This document shows positions 1 through 7,412 of a stretch of DNA of 36,336 nt, one piece after another. Source of the DNA: Elusimicrobia bacterium CG_4_9_14_3_um_filter_62_55 (GTDB lineage Bacteria > Elusimicrobiota > Elusimicrobia > UBA1565); contig PFUL01000180.1 in NCBI GenBank assembly GCA_002790095.1, forward strand, positions 1 through 36,336, given 5' to 3'. The position numbers and the translations under genes were made by a program. Under the pieces are notes generated by a model. It had not been told where the DNA came from. It made no database searches and was given only the letters and a program-made list of their open reading frames with translations. Within the stretch, counting starts at the first letter, position 1, and each line of letters opens with the position of its first letter.

Positions 1-112
1 AAAGCGACCGATTTAGCCGTCGGCCGCGTTGTGCGCGCCATCGGACCGGCCTTGGCCTTTCCGGGCGCCCCGGACATATTCGACTTGCTCTTCCCGCCCA
101 GGGGCTTCCGGT

Positions 113-496
113 TTAAATGTCCGGTGGCGCTTCACAAAACGAGGGGGGCAGGCTCCTCCATTGGATGTGAAAAAACTTTGCGATACGCTGAGCAATCACT
201 TCTGGCTGCCCAACAGAACCAATCACAATAATACCACCGTGGTTCTTTTTTGCGGTAGCCCAACGTTGATGGATTATGCGGAAATCCCGGCGATTGTGGG
301 TAACCATAACCCAATTCTTCTGGGCTGAAAATTCGAGTTGAAAATCGTCTGGTTTCCCGCTATTGCCCGCATCAAGTGTGTGTACAACAGAAAACCCCGA
401 CCTTTCTAGTAACTTTTTAACGGGGTATTCGATGTTTTCATTTAGGTAAATGACGGGAAGCTCGGTTCGCTCCTGGGAAGCTTCCACAGGTATCAC
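113..496 (-). CDS. DUF5615 PIN-like protein, putative toxin
   Basis: 127 aa, GTG start overlapping the stop of the DUF433 gene upstream (GTGA). The core has the DUF5615 layout: a short strand ending in LNEN near residue 20, a Leu-rich helix, a strand with VVHTLDAG, an acidic PDD pair, then VMVTHNRRDF. Family members usually read LDEN, so the first acidic metal ligand appears replaced by Asn here, followed by Glu. DUF5615 proteins are PIN-like and are commonly found as the presumed RNase toxin beside DUF433 antitoxins. The pairing here matches that. Nuclease activity is inferred, and the LDEN change makes catalytic competence uncertain. It is the last gene of a three-gene operon. Confidence 0.8.
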   Translation of the reverse strand: MIPVEASQERTELPVIYLNENIEYPVKKLLERSGFSVVHTLDAGNSGKPDDFQLEFSAQKNWVMVTHNRRDFRIIHQRWATAKKNHGGIIVIGSVGQPEVIAQRIAKFFHIQWRSLPPSFCEAPPDI

Positions 497-882
497 TGGA
501 TGGCGAATTCGGACCGGGTCTCTTCCTCGATGAGTTCCTCAATTTCAGCGGGATGCTGCCGGTAATACTCCTCAGCAGCATCAATCTGGCCCGCAGACAG
601 TTGAGGATAGACGGCACCAAGGCGAGATTTCTCCCCCAGTCTCGTAAGTGCCTCGATGAGATGATGCACCGAAATGCGTGTCCCAATAATTATGGGAGCT
701 CCTCCGCAAATCTGCGGAGTGCAGCCAATCAGGTATGCGGAGCTTTGTCCCGGCCCACTCTGCCCCTGAGGGGTCGCAGGTATTTCGGATGCGAGCATGA
801 GGTATAAGGCAGTGTCCCCCGAAGTCTCGGTCGAGGAGTGTTGCAACAAAAAGAATTCATCCTTATCTAGGGTTAGACTCAT
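493..882 (-). CDS. DUF433 protein, putative antitoxin
   Basis: 129 aa. Residues about 52-115 carry the DUF433 signature: ICGGAPIIIGTRISV, a helix, then YPQLSAGQIDAAEEYY, which is a winged-helix-like antitoxin domain. The N-terminal 50 residues are an extension without recognisable similarity. Its ATG overlaps the stop of the 244-aa gene upstream and its stop overlaps the GTG of the DUF5615 gene, so translation of all three is probably coupled. A GGAGG sequence lies about 9 nt before the ATG. In known pairs the DUF433 member neutralises the PIN-like toxin; that role is inferred here from gene order. Confidence 0.85.
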   Translation of the reverse strand: MSLTLDKDEFFLLQHSSTETSGDTALYLMLASEIPATPQGQSGPGQSSAYLIGCTPQICGGAPIIIGTRISVHHLIEALTRLGEKSRLGAVYPQLSAGQIDAAEEYYRQHPAEIEELIEEETRSEFAIQ

Positions 883-1613
883 AAAGTCACTGCCTCCAGG
901 CTGGCGCCAATCAATTCGTCAGCCTCCTTCCAAACAGCTGCGACATCACGCGGTTCCATGCTGTTCGCAAGATCGCGGTTGTTAATATCAACCTTCACCA
1001 TCAGGTTGAAGTTGTCTTCGAGCTTCATCTGCTGAAATATCACCTGGGTGTTTATGTTCATCAGCTTGCCGGATGAGCCCGCGACGATGCGATTGAATAC
1101 AAGTTGCACTACAGCGATGTCAGCAGAGTTGTCCGCGAGAATTTTCTTTAAGAGAGCCGGCTTGTCCCCGGCAGAATACGGGATTACGATTTCAAAAATC
1201 TTGCCAGCACGAGAGAAGCGCAGGCCTTTTAGGATTTCGGCAACTTTGAACAGCGAGGTTTCCATCTTCTTGTTTAAGTCTTTGGCTTGCAATGAAATAT
1301 CGTGATGGAATGTTCTCTCGCCAGCTTTGATGAGATGGTAAATGGTTATGGCGTCAGTGCCAATGAAAAAGGAAGGGGCTGTTGCGACTGCGCCGCCATC
1401 CATATTGTATTGGCGGAAGACTTGATACAGAGGGGCAGGCCCTCGCTGAGGCACCTGAATCCCCGCATCAAAAATCTGGTAATGAGTGGGATCAAGCTCC
1501 TGGAGGTTGGCCTTCAGAGCCTCTCGCTCACTCGCCTTCAATTCCGTTCTAAGAGGGATGCGGCACGAGAATTGAAGCGAGTATTGATGTGCTTTTTTAA
1601 GAATATCGCTCAT
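879..1613 (-). CDS. Unknown protein heading a DUF433/DUF5615 operon
   Basis: 244 aa, not recognised. ATG at 1613 has a good AGGAGA ribosome-binding site about 9 nt upstream. No signal peptide or membrane segment is seen. The protein is a mixture of predicted strands and helices; the C-terminal half contains LMNINTQVIFQQMKL and LMVKVDINNRD, which look like paired beta-strands, ending in a helix with WKEADELIGA. It overlaps the DUF433 gene by 4 nt, so it belongs to the same transcript. Its GC content is clearly lower than the genes right of 2300, consistent with acquisition. It could be a third component (co-antitoxin or regulator) or the cargo the pair sits with. Confidence 0.75.
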   Translation of the reverse strand: MSDILKKAHQYSLQFSCRIPLRTELKASEREALKANLQELDPTHYQIFDAGIQVPQRGPAPLYQVFRQYNMDGGAVATAPSFFIGTDAITIYHLIKAGERTFHHDISLQAKDLNKKMETSLFKVAEILKGLRFSRAGKIFEIVIPYSAGDKPALLKKILADNSADIAVVQLVFNRIVAGSSGKLMNINTQVIFQQMKLEDNFNLMVKVDINNRDLANSMEPRDVAAVWKEADELIGASLEAVTL

Positions 1614-1636
1614 GTTCTCAGGCTCTCCTTGTCGCT

Positions 1637-1675
1637 ACTGTAATACAGTGTAGTAGACATAGGCCCGGCCCGCAA
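1637..1675 (-). promoter_or_regulatory. Predicted promoter and palindromic operator of the TA-like operon
   Basis: Read on the minus strand, TTGCGG (1670-1675) is followed after 17 nt by TACACT (1647-1652). A perfect 13-bp palindrome ACTGTAATACAGT (1637-1649) overlaps the -10 element, 23 nt before the ATG at 1613. This placement is what an autorepressor site would have, as is usual for toxin-antitoxin operons. Both hexamers are imperfect, so the promoter call is tentative. Confidence 0.45.
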
Positions 1676-1889
1676 GGGGCCGATTTTGTCCGCCGACACC
1701 CTTTGTGCCAAGATATAGTGAGACAGATTCGGGTTCTGAATTAGTTGTGCAGGGCGGGGGAGTGCTACGAGTCTGCGTCTCGTCGGCTCGCCCATCCGAG
1801 CAATAACCTGCGTCAAACCGACCCAGGATACCGCTGAGTATATGACGTTCCCGGAGTTCGAAACCGTCGCCGGAGTCCTGCTGAGACTC
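1676..1889. other. Gene-free spacer
   Basis: No convincing gene is seen. A 95-codon minus-strand frame (1610-1897) crosses it and overlaps the next gene by ATGA, but its product resembles nothing and it would contain the predicted promoter and operator. The stretch may be decayed sequence at an integration border. Confidence 0.3.
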
Positions 1890-1946
1890 TCTGACAAATC
1901 TCCGGCGGCACCGCGCCCCCAGGGCGCGGCACTGCCGGAGATTTTC
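1890..1946. repeat. Direct and inverted copies of the tRNA-Asn 3' end
   Basis: AAATCTCCGGCGG at 1896-1908 is an exact direct copy of 1995-2007, which is the 3' end of tRNA-Asn plus flank. The similarity extends leftward through TCTGA with one gap. A second copy, inverted, lies at 1934-1946 (GCCGGAGATTTTC). The two outer copies form the base of a hairpin whose upper stem is CCGCGCCC against GGCGCGG. Copies of a tRNA 3' end beside the gene are typical of integrase attachment sites. Confidence 0.5.
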
Positions 1947-1954
1947 CGCTTTAC

Positions 1955-1988
1955 AAAAAAGGCTCAGCTAATTTAGCTGAGCCTTTTT
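1955..1988. terminator. Bidirectional intrinsic terminator
   Basis: An 11-bp perfect stem (GGCTCAGCTAA, 1961-1971, with its complement at 1973-1983) is flanked by six A and five T residues, so it can act in both directions. On the minus strand it follows the tRNA-Asn gene by about 11 nt and would end its transcript. Confidence 0.85.
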
Positions 1989-1998
1989 CTGAGAAAAT

Positions 1999-2304
1999 CT
2001 CCGGCGGTAGGATTCGAACCTACGACCCATCGGTTACAAGGCCCCCCGGCTTTCACCGAGGCTTGGACTATCTCATCACCCACGAAGGGTGTCGGGCGCT
2101 TCCCGCGGCGAACCTCGCCGAAGTACGAGCTCTCGCTCTAGTCTCTGCACCTTCCCCGAACCGTCTCGAGGCTTGGCTCAGGATTCCCGTTGCAGCCTGG
2201 AAGCCGCGTTAGGGTTCCCTGAATTCACCCGATTTTTCAACCACCGTTACCGGTGGAAGCTGCCGATCTGACAGCCGATTGCTCTACCGCTGAGCTACGC
2301 CGGA
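1999..2304 (-). tRNA. tRNA-Asn(GUU), split by a group I intron
   Basis: Exon 1 is 2304-2271 (34 nt) and exon 2 is 2036-1999 (38 nt). Joined they give a 72-nt cloverleaf: acceptor TCCGGCG/CGCCGGA, D arm GCTC...GAGC, anticodon stem ATCGG/CCGAT with loop CTGTTAA (anticodon GTT), T arm GTAGG-TTCGAAT-CCTAC, discriminator G. CCA is not encoded. Other junctions give either a 6-nt loop or an intron that does not end in G. The chosen junction lies between U35 and U36 and satisfies the group I rules (exon ends in U, intron ends in G). The gene would not be found by a search that assumes an unbroken tRNA. Confidence 0.9.
2037..2270 (-). ncRNA. Group I self-splicing intron (IC3-like) in tRNA-Asn
   Basis: 234 nt. 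P1 forms between exon GGCUGU and intron GCAGCU, with the required U.G pair at the splice site, and the last nucleotide is G. P2 is CCACCG/CGGUGG. Core strings typical of bacterial tRNA introns are present in order: GAAUUCAGGGAA (P3/P4 region), AAUCCUGAGCCAAGCC (P4/P6), GGUGCAGAGACUAG (P6/P7) and GAUGAGAUAGUCC (P7/P9). No homing-endonuclease frame is present, so the intron is a minimal ribozyme. The subclass IC3 is inferred from size and location in a tRNA. Confidence 0.92.
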
Positions 2305-2313
2305 TACACCTTT

Positions 2314-2319
2314 ATTATA
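2314..2319 (-). promoter_or_regulatory. -10 element of tRNA-Asn
   Basis: TATAAT on the minus strand, 9 nt before the mature tRNA 5' end. No good -35 is seen. It lies inside the start region of the divergent transporter gene. Confidence 0.6.
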
Positions 2320-2331
2320 CCATGATTGAGC

Positions 2332-3210
2332 ATGTGGCGAGAACGGCTCCGACGGACGGACGGCCTCCTGCTGGTTCTCTTCTCCTCGACCTGGTTCTCC
2401 GCGACCACTTTGTTGGTCAAATTGCTCGGAACCGAAATCCCGACCGCCTGGATCGCGTTCATGCGCTCGGTCGTCGCGCTGCCGATGATCGCGGTGTTCA
2501 TGCACCGCCGCGGGCTGTCCTACCGCAGCGAACACGGCTTTCGCCTATTTCTAAGAGGGGTCTGGGGCATCTCGGCGATGGTCTGCCTGTTCTGGGCGCT
2601 GCCGCGCATCCCCGTCGCCAACGTGATGCTGATGAGCCACGCGAGCCCGCTGTACGCGGCGATCTGGGGCGTGCTGTTCTTGGACGAGAAGCTCGATAAG
2701 GCCGGAGTCTTCTGCCTGCTCGTCGCGTTCTCCGGCGTGTATCTCGCGCTGCGGCCGGAATTAAGCCTGGAATCCCTGCCTTACTACGCGGCGCTGCTCT
2801 CCGGAATCTTCTCCTCCTTGGCCTTCGCGACGATTCGCTCGCTCGGGAAGACCGAACCGCCGCTTCGGATCATCTTCTATTTCGGACTGATCGGAACCTG
2901 CGTCTTCCTGCCCTTCGCGCTCAAAAGCGGCTACCTCCCCACGCCGCGAGAATGGGCGCTGATGTTCGCGGTCGGCGCGACCGCCACGGTCGGCCAACTC
3001 TTCTTGACCACCGGCATCACGAAAGCGCCCGTGGCGCGCGCGTCGGTCGGCGCGACCTTCATCATCGTCTTAAACATCGCCGGCGGCCGGCTGTGGTGGG
3101 GGGAAGTGCCCGACGCGTGGACCTGGGTCGGCTGTCTCTTGATCGTCGGCGGCATCGTCGGTCTTACCACGGCGGTGCGCCGGCGCCTCTTGATCACCGT
3201 CGCCGAATAA
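2332..3210 (+). CDS. DMT-family (EamA) permease
   Basis: 292 aa from ATG 2332; a TTG two codons earlier (2326) is an alternative. Ten hydrophobic segments arranged as two EamA repeats are seen, the first beginning LLLVLFSSTWFSATTLL and the second after residue about 150 (YYAALLSGIFSSLAFATI). The TRSLG/RALG-type and APLYAAIWGVLFLDEKL-like motifs in each half are typical of drug/metabolite exporters of the inner membrane. The substrate cannot be told from sequence. No Shine-Dalgarno is present and the start codon overlaps the divergent tRNA-Asn promoter, so the transcript may be leaderless. It ends 5 nt before the hairpin of a strong terminator. Confidence 0.88.
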   Translation: MWRERLRRTDGLLLVLFSSTWFSATTLLVKLLGTEIPTAWIAFMRSVVALPMIAVFMHRRGLSYRSEHGFRLFLRGVWGISAMVCLFWALPRIPVANVMLMSHASPLYAAIWGVLFLDEKLDKAGVFCLLVAFSGVYLALRPELSLESLPYYAALLSGIFSSLAFATIRSLGKTEPPLRIIFYFGLIGTCVFLPFALKSGYLPTPREWALMFAVGATATVGQLFLTTGITKAPVARASVGATFIIVLNIAGGRLWWGEVPDAWTWVGCLLIVGGIVGLTTAVRRRLLITVAE

Positions 3211-3242
3211 AAAAGCCCCCGGCGATCGCCGGGGGCTTTTTT
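3208..3242. terminator. Bidirectional intrinsic terminator
   Basis: A perfect 22-bp palindrome GCCCCCGGCGATCGCCGGGGGC (3215-3236 in two 11-base arms), flanked by seven A and six T residues. It serves both the transporter and the convergent LonB-like gene. Confidence 0.93.
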
Positions 3243-3250
3243 ACAAAGGC

Positions 3251-6200
3251 TTACTTGCCGGCTTTCGCGGCCTCGGAGCGGATCTGCGCGAAGTACTTGT
3301 TCGCGTCGCGGATCACTTCGGAGTAGGGCTTGTCCATCAGGATCTCGACGCCCTGGCTCACATGGCTGATCGCCCAGATCTTGAATTTGCCCTCATCGAC
3401 CGCCTGCTTAATGTCCGGCCTAAGCATCAGGTCCGCGACGTTCATTTCGGGAATCAGAACGCCCTGCTCGCCGTTGAGCTCCTTGCCCTGGCGGCGCAGC
3501 ATGTCGACGACCACGTCGTAGAAGCCCGTGATCTTCTCGTTGACGCCGCCGATCACCTGGACGTTGCCCTTTTGGTCCATCGAGCCGGTCATCGCGATGC
3601 CTTGCTTGATCTTCGCGCCGGAGTAGGCGGAGAGCACGCCGTAGGTCATGGTCTGCGTCGCCGAGTCCCCGTCGATGCCGCCGTACTGCTGGGCGAACTC
3701 GATGGAGACCTCGGCCGGGATCGCCTGCCGGCTGCCGAAGGTGCGCTTAAGGAAGCCCTGGATCACGCCGACCGATTTATCGAAGCTGCTTCCGGTGGAG
3801 TGCGCGTCCTGGTCGGTGGAGACGATCAGCCGTCCGCCGGTGCGAACGCCCGCCTCGTAGGTGATGCGGGACGGGACGCCGAAGTCGTGGCCGACGACGG
3901 CCAGGCCGTTGTTTTGTCCCTGGACCTCGCCCTCGATGTCCACATGGAAGGTGCCTTCGCCGAACAGGTCGAGCATGTGCTTGCGGCTCGAACCGCGGCG
4001 CGCGGAGCGGGCGTCGACGGCCTGGCGGACGTCCTCGGCCTCCACGATGTCCCGGCTCGCCTTGCGGGCGTAGTGCGACGCCTCGAGCAGCAGGCTGTTG
4101 ACCGCGCCGAACTGGGCGGTCAGTTTCCGGTTGGAACCCGCCATTTTGGCGCTTTCCTCGAGAACGCCGGCGATGGCGCTCTGACTCATGTCGAGCAGCT
4201 TTCCGCCGCTGTATTGGATTTGCGTGTGCAGGAAGCTCAAGAACGCCTGAATCGTCTCCTTCGCGATCTTAAACGAGCGCTCGAACTCCGCCGCGGCCCG
4301 GAACAGGCCGGAGAAGTCCTCGTCGTTGTGTTCGACCATCATGTGCATCATCGGCGAGGCGATGAACACGATCTTCACCATGTTCTCGCCCTTCACGTCC
4401 ACCTTGTACTGCTCGCCCTGTCCGGTGGCGATGCCCTGCACGCCGCCTTCGGTGATCGTCGCCTGGCCGCTGCGAACCATGCGCATGAGGAACGGGTAGG
4501 TGCCCTCGCGCAAAGTCTCAAGCAGATCCAAAACGAGGTAGCCGCCCCGCGCCTTCAAAAACGAGCCGCTCTTGAGAACCGGCCCGCCGGGGGACTTGCG
4601 CTTCACCGGCATCGCCAACCCGGGCATGATGACCATCTGACTTCCGCCCTCGGCCTCGCCGAACAGATTGGAGAAGTTCGGGGATTTCTCGAACACGACG
4701 GGCGCGCCCTGCGTGTTCGCGTTGTCGGTGAGCAGCGAGACCTTCACGCTGTCTTGGGGATCGCCGGCCATCGGATTTTTGGGGGAGTCGTTGGAGACGA
4801 AGGCCGGATAGTTCTTCACCAAATGCTCCACGAAGGTTTCCAGCCACGCCACCGCCTGTTTGCGGCTTTCGCTCAGCGGCGGATCGTTCTCGTGTATCTT
4901 CGCGTGTTCGGCCGAAATCTTCTCGGCGATCGCTTCCTGTTCGGCCAACAGCGGCTTCGCGACGGCCAACGCGCGCTGGACGAAGGACTCGAAGGTCTCT
5001 CCGGCGCCGATCACGCCCTTCGCCTTCAGCTCTTCGAACACCTTCGGCGTGACGATCGTCTTTTCCCCGTAGACCATCACGATCTGGCCCTGCTGGGTGA
5101 ACGCGATGCGCAGCGGCCCGATTTCGGCCGCGGCGACCTTCGCCTCGAACTCGGCCCAATAGGCCTGCTGGCGCGCGCGCCAGTCGTGATGGGCCTGGTC
5201 CTCATGGGAAGGGGCGCCGGAGGCCAACTGGTACACGGGTCCGGCAAGCTGGGAGATGACCTGTCCGGCCAGCTGCACCTCGACCTGTTGGAGCTTGGCC
5301 GTCACCTTCGCCTGCTCCTCCATGTTCACCTTCATGATCTTGCCGTACTCCTCGATCAGAGGCTTGGACGCCGCCTTGAGTTCCGCCATCAGGTCTTCCT
5401 TCGAATAGGGTTTGCCTTCGATCTTTTCGTCGATCTCTTCGGCTTTGAGCGGTTCGCCCTGGTAGGTGACCTCGGCCATGATCCCGAACTGGTTCTCGCT
5501 CATCTGGCGCACGGAGATGCGCAGACCCCATTCCCCCTTGATCTTGACCTTCGCCGCCTTGCGCTCGATCGCCTTCTGGCGGTCGGCGACGGCGGCCTGA
5601 AGGCTGCCCAGGAGCTTCTTCTTCATCTGGGCGTACTGGCCCGTGGAAAAAACCTTTTCGAGCGATCCGCCGACGTTTTCGAGCACGGCCTCGACGCCGG
5701 CCTTGAACTCACGGCCTTCGCCCGGGGCCATCTCCAACACCACCGGATTCTCCGGATTGTCGAGATGGGTCACCGCCACGAGATCGTTGGGCGTCGCGCG
5801 CTTCGGCGCGATTTCCGAAAGCAGCTGCCGAACCGCAGTTTCGCGGCCGGTCCCGTCCGGACCGGAGACGATCAGGTTGTAGCCCTTTTCCCAAAGTTCC
5901 ATGCCGAAGCGCATCGCGTCGAGCGCCGCGTCCTGACCGACCACTCCTTTCTTGCGAAGCTTCGCCTCGGTGGCCTTCTTCGGCAGATAGTTCGGGTTCG
6001 GGCTCCAGCGGACGTCGGATCCTTTCAGCCGGAACCGCTCGGTATCCATCTTCTCGACTTTCGGGCGGGCGGCCTCGGCCTTCGCGGCCGCCCAACGGCG
6101 CAAACCCGCGATCGGGCGCGGCAGGCGCGCCGTCGCGAGCCAATGATAGAAGCCGGAAGTCTTGGCGGCCTCCTGAGCCGGCAGCGCCGAACGATCGGTT

Positions 6201-6826
6201 TTCGCGGCGCCGCCGTCGAACACCTCCGACAGACGGGCTCCGCCGCCGTCGGGCAGCGCCAAGCGTTGGGCGAACGCGGTCAAATTGCTTTTCGCGGCGC
6301 CGGCCGGAAGCGCGGCCGCGACCGCGCCCAGATCCTGCGCGGAACGAGCTCCGGTAAATTCGTTAAGAAGCTTTTGGCCGCCGACGCGCTGGATCTCGTT
6401 GACGATCCCGATCACCGGGTGGCGGTCCACCGCGGAGAGACCGGCCGGGAGCGCCTCGGCTTGAATCGGAGCGGCGGAGGCGGTGGGGAGAACGGCGGTC
6501 GGGCGTTGGGCGGAGGGGGTCGCCTTGGCCGCGGAGCCGATCACGGCTTCCTGGGCAACGATCAGAGTCGAAGCGGAGAGACCCGGGGAGAAGGTCATCT
6601 GCATCGAGCCGACCGTGGCCGCCTGGGATTGCCCAAGCGCCGTCGCGGCGGGAGCGATGACGGTGCCGAGCGCCGTTTGGCCGATATTGACCCGCGCGAT
6701 CGGCGCGGCGAAGGCGATCCCGCCCGGTCCCGTCAACAGCAGGGCCGCGGCGAGCGCCGTGGAAAGGAGTTTATTCGCGGCTGCGGCAAGGCTCGAGGAC
6801 TTCCCCATGTCTCTGTTCCCCATCAT
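3251..6826 (-). CDS. LonB-like AAA_32/Lon-domain protein with signal peptide
   Basis: 1191 aa. Order: signal peptide (about residues 7-40, hydrophobic core LLSTALAAALLLTG, likely cleavage AFA-AP), a low-complexity Ala/Pro region to about 260, an AAA_32-type ATPase region (280-950), and a C-terminal Lon protease domain (950-1175). The P-loop is GPDGTGRET (322-330), where Arg replaces the usual Lys; a Walker B-like GGYLVLD ends at 767. The Lon dyad is intact: Ser1055 in GDSATQ and Lys1098 in GGVNEKI. Ordinary LonB-type proteases are cytoplasmic and about 800 aa. The start at 6808 (preceded by GGGGAA) would remove six residues and give a cleaner leader. Export of an ATP-dependent protease would be odd, so either ATP is not used or the leader has another role. 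Confidence 0.88.
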   Translation of the reverse strand: MMGNRDMGKSSSLAAAANKLLSTALAAALLLTGPGGIAFAAPIARVNIGQTALGTVIAPAATALGQSQAATVGSMQMTFSPGLSASTLIVAQEAVIGSAAKATPSAQRPTAVLPTASAAPIQAEALPAGLSAVDRHPVIGIVNEIQRVGGQKLLNEFTGARSAQDLGAVAAALPAGAAKSNLTAFAQRLALPDGGGARLSEVFDGGAAKTDRSALPAQEAAKTSGFYHWLATARLPRPIAGLRRWAAAKAEAARPKVEKMDTERFRLKGSDVRWSPNPNYLPKKATEAKLRKKGVVGQDAALDAMRFGMELWEKGYNLIVSGPDGTGRETAVRQLLSEIAPKRATPNDLVAVTHLDNPENPVVLEMAPGEGREFKAGVEAVLENVGGSLEKVFSTGQYAQMKKKLLGSLQAAVADRQKAIERKAAKVKIKGEWGLRISVRQMSENQFGIMAEVTYQGEPLKAEEIDEKIEGKPYSKEDLMAELKAASKPLIEEYGKIMKVNMEEQAKVTAKLQQVEVQLAGQVISQLAGPVYQLASGAPSHEDQAHHDWRARQQAYWAEFEAKVAAAEIGPLRIAFTQQGQIVMVYGEKTIVTPKVFEELKAKGVIGAGETFESFVQRALAVAKPLLAEQEAIAEKISAEHAKIHENDPPLSESRKQAVAWLETFVEHLVKNYPAFVSNDSPKNPMAGDPQDSVKVSLLTDNANTQGAPVVFEKSPNFSNLFGEAEGGSQMVIMPGLAMPVKRKSPGGPVLKSGSFLKARGGYLVLDLLETLREGTYPFLMRMVRSGQATITEGGVQGIATGQGEQYKVDVKGENMVKIVFIASPMMHMMVEHNDEDFSGLFRAAAEFERSFKIAKETIQAFLSFLHTQIQYSGGKLLDMSQSAIAGVLEESAKMAGSNRKLTAQFGAVNSLLLEASHYARKASRDIVEAEDVRQAVDARSARRGSSRKHMLDLFGEGTFHVDIEGEVQGQNNGLAVVGHDFGVPSRITYEAGVRTGGRLIVSTDQDAHSTGSSFDKSVGVIQGFLKRTFGSRQAIPAEVSIEFAQQYGGIDGDSATQTMTYGVLSAYSGAKIKQGIAMTGSMDQKGNVQVIGGVNEKITGFYDVVVDMLRRQGKELNGEQGVLIPEMNVADLMLRPDIKQAVDEGKFKIWAISHVSQGVEILMDKPYSEVIRDANKYFAQIRSEAAKAGK

Positions 6827-6975
6827 CTTTAATTGACCTAAATCCCGCTCCGGGATACTACATAGTAGACCTCGCTTCAGCGTGATGAATGGGCCAACCG
6901 GCGCTAATTTAATGAAAATAGGGCCTATTTCCGTCTGGTGCTATAAGCCTAGTCCCGTTTTGCTAAAGTTTGCCT

Positions 6976-7392
6976 ATGATTCTCTCGATACTCGTCGCCT
7001 TTCATATCCTCGGACTCGCGCTTTGGCTGGGCGGGCTTTGGGGCACCTCCCGCGTCCTCGAGATGCGCCACGACCTCCCGGGCGTTCCCTCGGAAGCCCT
7101 CGCGGGAATCGAGCACGAACTGCTGTACCGCCTCGTGCATCCCGGAATGGGACTGGCGCTGGTCTGCGGGGCGGCGCTGTTTTCCTGGGCGCCGAAGCAC
7201 TACTTAGGGGAAGGGTGGATGATCGCGAAGCTTTTCCTCGCGGCCCTCTTAATCGCCGTGACGCTGTGGATTATCAAAGCGCGGCGCGGTCCCGAGGGCG
7301 GGGTTTCTCCGAAAAGTCTTCAGTTCGCCCGCGGCTTCGCCGTCTTCATCGCAACCGTCGCGCTGCTCCTAGCGACCGTCCGCCCTTTTTAA
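6976..7392 (+). CDS. HemJ-like (UPF0093) small membrane protein
   Basis: 138 aa, four membrane segments. Features shared with HemJ, the oxygen-independent-type protoporphyrinogen IX oxidase: FHILGLALWLGGLW in helix 1 (conserved His), an Arg after it, LVHPGMGLALVCG in helix 2, and GWMIAKLFLAALL in helix 3 with its conserved Lys. The C terminus lacks the usual fourth-helix HemJ signature, so it may be a CopD/DUF2214-type relative. No other haem gene is nearby. ATG 6976 is chosen over an in-frame TTG at 6970; only a weak purine stretch precedes it. Confidence 0.6.
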   Translation: MILSILVAFHILGLALWLGGLWGTSRVLEMRHDLPGVPSEALAGIEHELLYRLVHPGMGLALVCGAALFSWAPKHYLGEGWMIAKLFLAALLIAVTLWIIKARRGPEGGVSPKSLQFARGFAVFIATVALLLATVRPF

Positions 7393-7412
7393 AGTAGGGA
7401 CCAGGTCCATTC

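Noticed and set aside
1610-1897. 95-codon minus-strand frame overlapping the operon start by ATGA
   Set aside because: No ribosome-binding site, no recognisable similarity, and it would contain the predicted promoter and palindrome. The ATGA overlap alone is weak support.
1896-1944. Hairpin as an intrinsic terminator
   Set aside because: The stem is long and interrupted by mismatches, and its outer arms are copies of a tRNA end. The good terminator is the next hairpin at 1955-1988.
2089-2271. 60-codon plus-strand frame within the tRNA intron as a homing endonuclease
   Set aside because: It is antisense to the ribozyme core and shows no LAGLIDADG or GIY-YIG motif.
2271-2304. tRNA-Thr(UGU) reading of the split tRNA
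   Set aside because: An alternative junction would give loop CTTGTAA, but then the intron would not end in G and P1 would be lost. The Asn(GUU) junction satisfies both.
3362-6832. 1156-codon plus-strand open frame
   Set aside because: It is antisense to the LonB-like gene, its product is rich in Arg/Leu/Asp/His with no domain, and such shadow frames are common in GC-rich DNA. The minus strand has full domain motifs.
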